Positions 34,375 through 41,217 of a DNA stretch of 64,000 nt are shown here, piece after piece (the first letter of the stretch is position 1; every line of letters starts with the position of its first letter). Location of the stretch: assembly GCA_018001225.1 (NCBI GenBank), contig JAGNIJ010000011.1, positions 30,940 through 94,939 on the forward strand, given 5' to 3'. The translations under genes and the position numbers were made by a program. The notes below the pieces were generated by a model, which searched no databases, had not been told where the DNA came from, and saw only the letters and a list, made by a program, of their open reading frames with translations. The DNA comes from Kiritimatiellia bacterium (lineage in GTDB: Bacteria; Verrucomicrobiota; Kiritimatiellia; CAIQIC01; JAGNIJ01).

Positions 34375-34821
34375 GGGAACTACGAAACACGCGAAAGGCG
34401 CGAAAATGACTACACGGATTCTGTTCAAGGAGGAAAGCTACAAGATCATCGGCGCGTGCTTTGAAGTTTACAAAGAGAAGGGGAATGGCTTTCTGGAAGC
34501 GGCATACCAGGAATGCCTGTCGATGGAGTTCGCGGATCAGGAGATTCCCTTTGTTGAGCAGCCCCGACTGGGCCTTACCTACAAGGGCAGGAAACTGAAA
34601 CAAGCCTATGAGCCGGATTTCCTGTGCTTTGACGAGATTATACTTGAGATCAAAGCTGTAAAAATGCTGACAGACGAACATCGGGCCCAAACCATCAACT
34701 ACCTCAAATCCACAGGCAAACAGTTGGGCATACTGGTGAACTTCGGCCATTACCCCGAAATCGAACACGAGCGTTCGTCAACCAACCCCTTTCGCGCCTT
34801 TCGCGTGTTTTCGTAGTTCCC
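34375..34821. mobile_element. GxxExxY cassette bounded by inverted 9-base repeats
   Basis: The left end 34375-34405 begins GGGAACTACGAAACACG and the right end 34790-34821 is its reverse complement with a single inserted T (31 of 32 positions). The ends are built from a 9-base period (TTTCGCGCC, TTTCGCGTG, then TTTTCGTAG with the extra T). The 447-base unit contains only the GxxExxY gene, in the direction of the operon, and lies between fdrA and the DUF1116 gene. The right repeat also encodes the last residues of the cargo protein. Confidence 0.8.
34406..34816 (+). CDS. GxxExxY family protein
   Basis: 136 residues. The name-giving motif is GFLEAAYQECL near residues 29-39. A PD-(D/E)xK-like nuclease core can be read around it: PFVEQPRLGLTYKG, then YEPDFLCFDEIILEIKAVKM (Asp then Glu-x-Lys), then HRAQTINYLKSTG. 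The family is common in multiple copies in PVC and related genomes; its function is not established. The last nine residues (PFRAFRVFS) are encoded by the right cassette repeat. Base composition is clearly more AT-rich than in the flanking fdrA and DUF1116 genes, indicating separate origin. Confidence 0.9.
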   Translation: MTTRILFKEESYKIIGACFEVYKEKGNGFLEAAYQECLSMEFADQEIPFVEQPRLGLTYKGRKLKQAYEPDFLCFDEIILEIKAVKMLTDEHRAQTINYLKSTGKQLGILVNFGHYPEIEHERSSTNPFRAFRVFS

Positions 34822-34833
34822 TCCGGAGTTCCC

Positions 34834-36234
34834 ATGAAAATAAACGAATTGTTCCGTAGTGACCTGAAAGTCGTGAACCTCGGCCTGGCCTCGTTCAAGG
34901 AGGCCCTGGACTCCGTCGGCGTGCCGGCGGTGCAGGTGGATTGGAAGCCGCCGGTGGACGTCGAGCCGGCGCTGCTCCGGACCGTCCGCGCGAACCGCGC
35001 GCGGATCGAGGAGGCCAACCGGAAAGTCACGGCGAAGATCCTGGCCGCCCAGCCCGTCCTCGTCGGGCTCGAGAAGGCGCTGGACGTTATTCCCGGCATG
35101 AAGCCCAACCTGATCCTGCATTCCGGCCCGCCGATCACGTGGGACCGCATGTGCGGCCCGATGCGGGGCGGGATCATGTGCGCCTTGATGTACGAGGGCC
35201 GGGCCAAGACCCCGGCCGAAGCGGAGAAGCTCGCCGCCTCGGGCGAGATCGAGTACGCGCCGTGCCACGAGCACAGCGCCGTCGGCCCGATGGCCGGCAT
35301 CGTGTCGGCCTCCATGCCGGTCTTCCTTGTCAAGAACGAGGAGCACGGCAACACGGCCTACTGCACGCTGAACGAGGGCCTCGGCAAGGTCCTGCGCTAC
35401 GGGGCCTACGGCGAGGACGTGATCAAGCGGTTGAAGTGGATGGAGCAGGTGCTCTACCCGGCGCTGAAGAAAGCCGTCGCGAAACTCGGCCGGGTGGACC
35501 TGAAGAACCTGATCGCGCAGGCCCTGCACATGGGCGACGAGGTGCACAACCGCAACCGCGCGGCGACCTCGCTGCTCTACCGCGCCCTCGCGCCGGCCAT
35601 CGTGACCACGGGGGGCGACCCGCAGACCACGGCCGACGTGCTGGAGTTCATCAACAAGAACGACCACTTCTTCCTGAACCTGTCCATGCCCGCGAGCAAG
35701 GCGGGCCTCGACGCCGCGCGGAACGTCCCCGGCAGCAGCGTCGCGGTGGTCATGGCGCGCAACGGCACGGACTTCGGCGTGCAACTCGCCGGCACGGGCG
35801 ACGCGTGGTTCACGGGCCCGGCGGACGTGCCCGACGCGCTGTACTTCCCCGGCTACACCAAGGCGGACGCCAACCCGGACATCGGCGACAGCGCGATCAC
35901 GGAGACCAACGGGCTGGGCGGCTTCGCCATCGCGGCCGCGCCGGCGATCGTGCAGTTCGTCGGCGGCACGGCGAACGACGCGCTGAACTACACGCGGCAG
36001 ATGTACGAGATCACGGCGGCGGAGAACAACGTCTACCAGGTTCCCTCGCTCAACTTCCGCGGCACGCCGACCGGCATCGACGTGGTCAAGGTGGTCGAGA
36101 AGAACATCCTGCCGTTCATCGACACCGGCGTGGCCCACAAGGAAGCGGGGGTCGGCCAGGTCGGCGCGGGCGTCCTCAACGCCCCGCTGGAGCCCTTCAG
36201 GAAGGCCTTCGAGGGCTTCGCGCGGACGCTGTAA
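34834..36234 (+). CDS. allG: DUF1116 protein, AllG (YlbE)-like subunit
   Basis: 466 residues. DUF1116 signatures include LHSGPPITWDRMCGPMRGGI, YAPCHEHSAVGPMAGIVSAS, NEEHGNTAYCTLNEGLGKVL and ITETNGLGGFAIAAAPAIV. In E. coli the YlbE/AllG protein is one of three subunits of oxamate carbamoyltransferase. The GGAG 7 bases before the ATG lies just outside the GxxExxY cassette, so insertion left translation of this gene intact. It is the last gene of the operon; a hairpin follows at 36260-36297. Confidence 0.88.
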   Translation: MKINELFRSDLKVVNLGLASFKEALDSVGVPAVQVDWKPPVDVEPALLRTVRANRARIEEANRKVTAKILAAQPVLVGLEKALDVIPGMKPNLILHSGPPITWDRMCGPMRGGIMCALMYEGRAKTPAEAEKLAASGEIEYAPCHEHSAVGPMAGIVSASMPVFLVKNEEHGNTAYCTLNEGLGKVLRYGAYGEDVIKRLKWMEQVLYPALKKAVAKLGRVDLKNLIAQALHMGDEVHNRNRAATSLLYRALAPAIVTTGGDPQTTADVLEFINKNDHFFLNLSMPASKAGLDAARNVPGSSVAVVMARNGTDFGVQLAGTGDAWFTGPADVPDALYFPGYTKADANPDIGDSAITETNGLGGFAIAAAPAIVQFVGGTANDALNYTRQMYEITAAENNVYQVPSLNFRGTPTGIDVVKVVEKNILPFIDTGVAHKEAGVGQVGAGVLNAPLEPFRKAFEGFARTL

Positions 36235-36240
36235 CGCTGG

Positions 36241-36297
36241 TTTCCAATCATTGGAAAATCCGGCGCAATTTTTTCCAGGGTTTGGAAAAAGCGCCGG
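36241..36297. repeat. palindrome and hairpin after the allG-like gene
   Basis: 36241-36257 is the palindrome TTTCCAATCATTGGAAA. 36260-36297 folds as CCGGCGC, AT-rich middle TTTTTCC/GGAAAAA, and closing GCGCCGG. The second could act as a bidirectional terminator for the operon that ends at 36234, although no T-run follows. Both share the TTCCA...TGGAA theme with the palindromes at 29251-29361. Confidence 0.65.
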
Positions 36298-36345
36298 GCA
36301 CGGCGGCAAGGGTCTGCCGCCCTCCAGTGCCCATCAGCCCGGGAT

Positions 36346-36383
36346 TTGACACCATGATTGTGTAAGGTGCATTATTATACACA
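36346..36383 (+). promoter_or_regulatory. vapBC promoter and operator
   Basis: TTGACA at 36346-36351, 18-base spacer and CATTAT at 36370-36375 form a plausible sigma-70 promoter. The inverted repeat TGTGTA (36359-36364) and TACACA (36378-36383) overlaps the -10 region and touches the vapB start codon, as expected for autorepression by the antitoxin-toxin complex. Confidence 0.6.
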
Positions 36384-36625
36384 TGAGAACGAATATCGTG
36401 CTCGATGACGAATTGCTGGCGGCGGCCATGAAGTACTCCGGCGCCCGAAGCAAGCGGGCGGTGGTGCAGGAGGCGCTGGCGACCTACGTAAGCGTCAAGG
36501 CCCGGCAGCAGAAGCTCGAATCCTACCGGGACCGCCTGGCCGGGGTCCGGCGGCGCCTCGCCGAAGCCCCCATCAAAACCTCCTCGCGGGAACTGATCCG
36601 CGCGGACCGGGACCGTGCATCATGA
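36383..36625 (+). CDS. vapB: VapB-type antitoxin
   Basis: 80 residues. The N-terminal MRTNIVLDDELLAAAMKYSG with SKRAVVQEALATYV is the ribbon-helix-helix pattern of type II VapB antitoxins (DUF2191-like). The C-terminal half, rich in Arg and Glu, would wrap the toxin. The last four bases overlap the vapC start (ATGA), which couples their synthesis. The operator upstream fits autoregulation. Confidence 0.9.
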   Translation: MRTNIVLDDELLAAAMKYSGARSKRAVVQEALATYVSVKARQQKLESYRDRLAGVRRRLAEAPIKTSSRELIRADRDRAS

Positions 36626-37032
36626 ACGTGATCCTCGACACCAGCGTCGCGATCGCCTGGTACCTGAACGAGTCGTGCTCCGGGCCGGCGCGCCAGTGGC
36701 AGGAGAAGATCCTGTCCGGCCGGGTTCACGCGGCGGTCCCCGCCCTGCACTACCTGGAGTTCGCCAACGTGCTGCGCACGTACGTTCTGCGGCGGGAGCT
36801 AAACCCGGGCCTGGCCGCCGAACTCTACGCTCTGCACCTGGAAGCGCCCCTGGAAGTCATGGAGCCGCCGCGGGCCGAACTCCTGGCCACGGCCCTGGAG
36901 TTCAACGCCACCGCCTATGACGCGGCCTTCATCACCCTGGCCCTGGCCTGCGACGGGCTCCTGGTCACCGCCGAGCGCACGACCACGCCCTGGGTCGCGA
37001 AACTGGGGAAGCGCGCCGTCACCCTCGGATAG
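36622..37032 (+). CDS. vapC: VapC-type PIN-domain toxin
   Basis: 136 residues. PIN-domain acidic residues are in place: Asp6 in VILDTSVAIAWYL, Glu in HYLEFANVL and Asp in ATAYDAAFITLAL, with LLVTAERTT near the end. VapC toxins are Mg-dependent endoribonucleases acting on tRNA or rRNA. Immediately downstream of vapB with a four-base overlap. Confidence 0.92.
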   Translation: MNVILDTSVAIAWYLNESCSGPARQWQEKILSGRVHAAVPALHYLEFANVLRTYVLRRELNPGLAAELYALHLEAPLEVMEPPRAELLATALEFNATAYDAAFITLALACDGLLVTAERTTTPWVAKLGKRAVTLG

Positions 37033-37048
37033 GCGCGGCCGGCCCGTT

Positions 37049-37510
37049 TTAGAATTCGGGCGCGGTGAATTTCACCTCCAGCACCCAGCGCTCGGTGATG
37101 GAGGAAAAGGTCATCTCGAAGACGTCGCCGCGCCGGGCCACTTCCATGCGGCTGTTGGTCGAGCCCTGCAGTTCCAGGCCGACATGGGCCGGCGCCTCGA
37201 CGGTGTAGACCAGGACCTGGCCCGCCTCGACCTCGGCTTTGGACCAGCGCTTGAGTTCCGCGCCGGCCTCCGGGCCGCGCGTCAGCTTGATCTGGGCGGG
37301 AGTGAAGGCGGACAGCACGACGGCGTCCTTCATCCCGTTGCCCTTTTCCTTCACGCGGATGCGGACGGTATCGCCGGGGCGCAGTTCGGTGGTCGTGGCA
37401 AACCCGCGCCCAATCCGCACGAGTTGGACGTCCCGGACCGCATCCGGAAAGACCGCGCCGGCGGAACAGAGCAGGCCGGCAAGCATCAGCACACAACCGT
37501 TTCGGCCCAT
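37049..37510 (-). CDS. small secreted protein of unknown function
   Basis: About 153 residues. A signal peptide (MGRNGCVLMLAGLLCSAGAV) is followed by a beta-rich domain with RPGDTVRIRVKEKGNG, VLVYTVEAPAHVGLELQG and SITERWVLEVKFTAPEF. Nothing catalytic is visible and no family is recognised. It is convergent with vapC. The start may be ATG at 37510 or two codons earlier at 37516. Confidence 0.65.
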   Translation of the reverse strand: MGRNGCVLMLAGLLCSAGAVFPDAVRDVQLVRIGRGFATTTELRPGDTVRIRVKEKGNGMKDAVVLSAFTPAQIKLTRGPEAGAELKRWSKAEVEAGQVLVYTVEAPAHVGLELQGSTNSRMEVARRGDVFEMTFSSITERWVLEVKFTAPEF

Positions 37511-37680
37511 GGCCACCCTCCCCGTTTGATCCCAGCGTCCTCCGGGAGCGTAAAACAGTCAATGATTTAGCGGGGCCGGCAATAAAAACGTCCGGCCGGG
37601 GGTTCACCTGTTGAAAGGTTGCCCGCGCGGGCCGGTCTGACGCCGGCGTTCGGGCAGCCCATAACAATGAAGGGAAGATC

Positions 37681-38223
37681 ATGAAGAAGACATGGCTCAT
37701 CCTTGCGGCATTCGTAATGCTCATCCAGCCCTCCCTGCTGAAGGCGGCGGAGACGCTCGTCTCCGTCGATTTCCTCCGGCAGAAAGCCGTGCTGGTTCCT
37801 CACTGGGGCTGGGGCAACCAGGACAATATCCTGCAACTGGAGTTCAAGGTGTCCAACAAGGGCCCCTGGCATGTCGCGGGCCTCCGGTATTCGACGGACG
37901 GCTGGAAGACCTCGCAGCGAATAGAGGCCCAGTTTGTCCGTTTTGACGGGAACGCCGAGATCTGGAGCGCCGAAGCCTGGGTCACCGACGTGTACAGCGC
38001 GCCAGGACTCACTTTCGAATATGTCATCATCGTGGAGGACCTTCTCGCGGCGAACGACATCAAGCAGGTGGTCTACAACAACGGCGGCAAGGGGTGCCGG
38101 ATCCTGGCCATTCAGAACGGGAACTGGACCACCTCGCCCAACGTGTTCCTGAACAATACGATGCAGGCGGTGATTCCGAAGGAGCCGCCCCTGCCCACCG
38201 ACCGCCTGCAGAAGATTCCGTAG
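37681..38223 (+). CDS. secreted protein with CBM21-like starch-binding fold
   Basis: 180 residues with a signal peptide (MKKTWLILAAFVMLIQPSLL, cleavage near KAA). The mature part follows the CBM21/phosphorylase regulatory subunit pattern: LQLEFKVSNKGPWHVAGLRY, STDGWKTSQRIEAQFV, TFEYVIIVED, then YNNGGKGCRI, where the NNGG motif and aromatic residues are the glycan-binding positions of that family. It would bind an alpha-glucan outside the cytoplasm. It stands alone and is followed by a strong terminator. Confidence 0.7.
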   Translation: MKKTWLILAAFVMLIQPSLLKAAETLVSVDFLRQKAVLVPHWGWGNQDNILQLEFKVSNKGPWHVAGLRYSTDGWKTSQRIEAQFVRFDGNAEIWSAEAWVTDVYSAPGLTFEYVIIVEDLLAANDIKQVVYNNGGKGCRILAIQNGNWTTSPNVFLNNTMQAVIPKEPPLPTDRLQKIP

Positions 38224-38251
38224 CGCATTCCGTTGCCGTTCAAGGAGAAAT

Positions 38252-38284
38252 AGGGGCGGGAGTCGAACGACTCCCGCCCCTTTT
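38252..38284 (+). terminator. Rho-independent terminator
   Basis: A perfect 14-bp stem, AGGGGCGGGAGTCG and its complement, with an AA loop and a short T-run. It lies 28 bases after the CBM21-like gene and about 100 bases before the cyclase-family gene. Confidence 0.9.
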
Positions 38285-38384
38285 CCGGCTGTCGCGACTC
38301 AATTCCGGTGTTTACTATTTCGGCGCAAGGGAGTTGAATAATAACCATGATCGGCCAACAGACCACCCACGGAGGACCCACCCG

Positions 38385-39203
38385 ATGACTACCGATGCCT
38401 TCTTCAAGCTGATGAACACCGCCCGGGTCTACGACCTGACCCAGCGCTTGAGCATCCATACGCCTCCCTGGCCCAGCTACATGCCGCTGGGCATCCAGTA
38501 CTTCAAGCGCATCGCGGGCGCCCACATGGGCCAGGGCGCCAACGGCCAGATCATCACCATGAGCAACCACGTCGGCACGCACATGGACGGCGAGATCCAT
38601 TTCCACGCCAGCGGGCGGTCCATCGGCGCCGTGCCGATCCAGGAGTGGTGCGGGCCGGCGGCGGTCGTGGACATCTCGAAGGACGTCGGCGACTACGACC
38701 TCTACTCGCCCGAGCTGCTGATGAAGCGCGCGGACATCCGCAAGGGGGACATCCTGATCATCAACACCGGCTACCATCGCTACGCGTGGGACCAGCCGCA
38801 ATCCGACGAGCTGCGCTATTTCGTCTGCCACCCCGGCCCCGGCCCCGGCTTCGCGGAGTGGGCGCTCAAGATGAAAATCAAGTGGATCGGCGTGGACTGC
38901 GGCAGCGCGGACCACCCGATGAACACCATCATCCGCACCTGGCACCCCGCCCGCTTCGCCGAGGCGGAGCAGAAGCTCAAGGACACCTACGGCAAGGCCT
39001 GGGACGAGCTGTTCCCGCCGAAGAAGTACTACCAGATCATGCACCTCAAGCTGTTCCCCAAGAAGCTGGTCCACGCGGAGAACCTGGGCGGCGAGATCGA
39101 CAAGATCAGCAACCAGCGGGTGTGGATCAACTGCTACCCGATCAAGGGCATCGAGATGGAGTCGGCGCAGTGCCGGATCATCGCGCTCGCGCCGCCGAAA
39201 TAA
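38385..39203 (+). CDS. cyclase family metal-dependent hydrolase
   Basis: 272 residues. The family metal site SNHVGTHMDGEIHF (HxGTHxD) is clear, together with VYDLTQRLSIHTPPWP at the N-terminus and the C-terminal GVDCGSADHPM. This superfamily includes kynurenine formamidase, isatin hydrolase and ring-opening amide hydrolases. Next to a molybdenum hydroxylase it could open a hydroxylated heterocycle; the substrate is not shown. GGAGGA lies about 8 bases before the ATG. Confidence 0.9.
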   Translation: MTTDAFFKLMNTARVYDLTQRLSIHTPPWPSYMPLGIQYFKRIAGAHMGQGANGQIITMSNHVGTHMDGEIHFHASGRSIGAVPIQEWCGPAAVVDISKDVGDYDLYSPELLMKRADIRKGDILIINTGYHRYAWDQPQSDELRYFVCHPGPGPGFAEWALKMKIKWIGVDCGSADHPMNTIIRTWHPARFAEAEQKLKDTYGKAWDELFPPKKYYQIMHLKLFPKKLVHAENLGGEIDKISNQRVWINCYPIKGIEMESAQCRIIALAPPK

Positions 39204-39208
39204 CGAAC

Positions 39209-39259
39209 GTAGGGGCGCCGCTCGCCGGCGCTCACGGGCGTCGCAAGCGACGCCCCTAC
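39209..39259. repeat. REP-like inverted element bounded by GTAGGGGC / GCCCCTAC
   Basis: GTAGGGGCGCCGCTCGCCGG at the left and AGCGACGCCCCTAC at the right; each half forms its own small hairpin and the outer 8-9 bases are inverted copies. It lies between the cyclase and FAD-subunit genes without separating them by a terminator. Related copies are at 18477-18547 and 45038-45062. Confidence 0.75.
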
Positions 39260-39286
39260 AAGAAAGCGCAGAAGTAAGGAGGCTGT

Positions 39287-40192
39287 ATGTCCATAGCCTG
39301 TGAATTCGACTACCGGAAGCCGAAGACGCTGTCGAAGGCGATCAAGCTGCTGGCCAAGCGCGGGCGGCAGACTCGCGTGCTGGCCGGCGGCACGGACCTC
39401 GTCGGCTGGCTCCGCGATTCGCTCGTCGCCCCGGACCTGCTGGTGGACATCAAGGGGTTCGAAGAGCTGAAGGGTATCGGGCTGAAGGACCGCTCGCTGG
39501 TCATCGGCGCGCTGGCGACGTTCTCGGACGTCCTGGAGTCCGACCTCGTGGCGCAGAAGTTCCCGCTGCTGCGCGAAATGGCCGGGATGGTCGCCTCGAA
39601 CGGAGTCCGCAACCGGGCCACGGTGACCGGCAACATCTGCTCCGCCGTCCCCTGCTGCGACGCCGGGCCGGTCCTCCAGGTCTACAACGCCGTCGTCCAC
39701 CTCCGCGGCCCGAACGGCAAGCGCAAGGTGCCGATCGGCCAATGGTTCGTCGGCCCGCGCAAGACGGCGATCCGGCCGGGCGAGATCGTCACGTCGGTGA
39801 CGGCCCCCCTCCCCGCGAAGAAGGCCGCCGGCTGCTTCGTGAAACTCAAGCGCTACCGGGGCGAGGACCTCGCCCAGGCCAGCGTGGCCGTGCTGGCGCT
39901 CTCGGGCGGCGAGTACCGGCTGGCGTTCGGCGCCGTGGCGCCCATCGCCGTGCGCGGCCCCCGGACCGAGGCCCTGCTGAAGGGGCGAAAGCTTTCGGCG
40001 GACCTCCTGGAAGAGGCCGGCAAGCTGGCCGTCGAGGAGGTCGTCCCGATCACGGACATCCGCTCGACGAAGGAGTACCGGTCGCTGATGGTCGAGGTCA
40101 TGGTCCGCCGGGGCTTGAAGACCGCCGCCGCCCGGCTGGCCGGCAAGGGCCCGGTGTACGGGGTGAACGTGATGGAGGAGGACGCGCGATGA
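39287..40192 (+). CDS. molybdenum hydroxylase FAD-binding subunit
   Basis: 301 residues. FAD motifs of the CoxM/XdhB family are RVLAGGTDLVGWLRD and the second site SNGVRNRATVTGNICSAVPC, then the CO-dehydrogenase flavoprotein C-terminal domain (GCFVKLKRYRGEDLAQASVA). It passes electrons from the Fe-S subunit to an acceptor. The gene order FAD, Fe-S, Mo is that of coxMSL operons. The stop overlaps the next start (ATGA). Confidence 0.93.
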   Translation: MSIACEFDYRKPKTLSKAIKLLAKRGRQTRVLAGGTDLVGWLRDSLVAPDLLVDIKGFEELKGIGLKDRSLVIGALATFSDVLESDLVAQKFPLLREMAGMVASNGVRNRATVTGNICSAVPCCDAGPVLQVYNAVVHLRGPNGKRKVPIGQWFVGPRKTAIRPGEIVTSVTAPLPAKKAAGCFVKLKRYRGEDLAQASVAVLALSGGEYRLAFGAVAPIAVRGPRTEALLKGRKLSADLLEEAGKLAVEEVVPITDIRSTKEYRSLMVEVMVRRGLKTAAARLAGKGPVYGVNVMEEDAR

Positions 40193-40722
40193 AAAAGATC
40201 ACCTTCACGCTGAACGGCGAATCCCGGACCGTGGCCGCGGCGCCGCACGAGGTGCTGCTCGACGTCCTGCGCGACAAGCTCGGCGTCAAGAGCCCGAAGG
40301 CCGGCTGCGAGCGCGGCGACTGCGGCGCGTGCACGATCCTGCTGGACGGCAAGCCCGTGCGCAGCTGCCTGATCCTCGCCGTCGAGGTCGAGGGCCAGGA
40401 GATCACGACGCTGGAGGGCATCGGGCGGAGCGGCCCGACCCCCTTGCAGGAGTCCTTCATCCGGCACAACGCCTTCCAGTGCGGCTACTGCGCGCCCGGG
40501 ATCGTCCTGGCCGCCACCGCCCTGCTGGAGAAGAATCCGAAGCCCACGGCGCACGAGGTCCAGGAGGCGATCTCCGGGAACCTGTGCCGGTGCACCGGCT
40601 ACGAGGCGATCATCGAGTCGGTGGTGGAAGCGGGGCGCCAGGGCAGACGGAAGAAGGATGGAGTGAGACAGAAAGGACGAACGTTCAACGCTCAACGTTC
40701 AACGTCCAACGTCCAACAATGA
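40189..40722 (+). CDS. molybdenum hydroxylase 2Fe-2S subunit
   Basis: 177 residues. The ferredoxin-type cluster is bound by CERGDCGACTILLDGKPVRSC and the second cluster by CGYCAPGIV and CRCTGYEAI, all Cys present. The normal protein would end near residue 160; the tail RTFNAQRSTSNVQQ is encoded by the 7-base repeats of the downstream IVS-family cassette. The tail is absent from the usual family layout and is probably disordered. Confidence 0.95.
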   Translation: MKKITFTLNGESRTVAAAPHEVLLDVLRDKLGVKSPKAGCERGDCGACTILLDGKPVRSCLILAVEVEGQEITTLEGIGRSGPTPLQESFIRHNAFQCGYCAPGIVLAATALLEKNPKPTAHEVQEAISGNLCRCTGYEAIIESVVEAGRQGRRKKDGVRQKGRTFNAQRSTSNVQQ

Positions 40723-41192
40723 ACATCAGGGAGAAATGGGCATGGACAGTAAGTACGACCTGGAAGAGCGGCTGTTGGATTACTCGGCGGATATCATCCG
40801 CTTGACGGAAGGAATGGATAAAACACGAGCTGGCAATCATGTGGCCGGTCAACTTCTGCGGTCAGGAACCTCGCCGCTATTCAATCATGGCGAGGCAAGC
40901 GCTGCCGAGTCCGCCAGGGATTTCGTACACAAGATGGGCGTTTGCTTAAAAGAACTGCGGGAAACCAGACGTGCGCTACGACTCACGCAGAAAGTTCCCC
41001 TTGCTCGTCCGCCGTCAACAGTTGATCCGCTGATCAAGGAGACGGAGGAACTCATAAAGATATTCTTTTCCAGCATTCGAACGGCTGAAAAGAAAGTCCT
41101 TAGGGAAGCTCCACCCCAAACCTATCCGGCAGATTCGGAATCAACGTAGTTGTTGGGCGTTGAGCGTTGAACGTTGATTGTTGAGCGTTGAG
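40681..41192. mobile_element. IVS-family cassette bounded by inverted 7-base repeats
   Basis: Left array 40681-40724: CAACGCT, CAACGTT, CAACGTC, CAACGTC, CAACAAT. Right array 41149-41192 in the opposite sense: GTTGTTG, GGCGTTG, AGCGTTG, AACGTTG, ATTGTTG, AGCGTTG. Between them lies only the four-helix-bundle gene, more AT-rich than its neighbours and in operon direction. The unit interrupts the Fe-S/Mo subunit gene pair, which is normally contiguous. The cargo stop codon abuts the right array. Confidence 0.82.
40742..41149 (+). CDS. four-helix bundle protein of the 23S rRNA IVS family
   Basis: 135 residues. The family hallmark is plain: GQLLRSGTSPLFNHGEASAA, then ESARDFVHKMGVCLKELRET, inside four amphipathic helices starting YDLEERLLDYSADIIRL. 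Relatives are encoded in 23S rRNA intervening sequences, and the Avd protein of diversity-generating retroelements has this fold; no reverse transcriptase or rRNA is nearby here. The function of free-standing members is unknown. ATG at 40742 has GGGAG 8 bases upstream; a start two codons earlier (40736) is too close to it. Confidence 0.9.
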   Translation: MDSKYDLEERLLDYSADIIRLTEGMDKTRAGNHVAGQLLRSGTSPLFNHGEASAAESARDFVHKMGVCLKELRETRRALRLTQKVPLARPPSTVDPLIKETEELIKIFFSSIRTAEKKVLREAPPQTYPADSEST

Positions 41193-41217
41193 ATCGAAAA
41201 AGTTTTGGAGGCCCATC

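Noticed and set aside
40742..41149. Diversity-generating retroelement accessory protein (Avd)
   Set aside because: The fold is shared, but no reverse transcriptase, template repeat or variable repeat is visible nearby.
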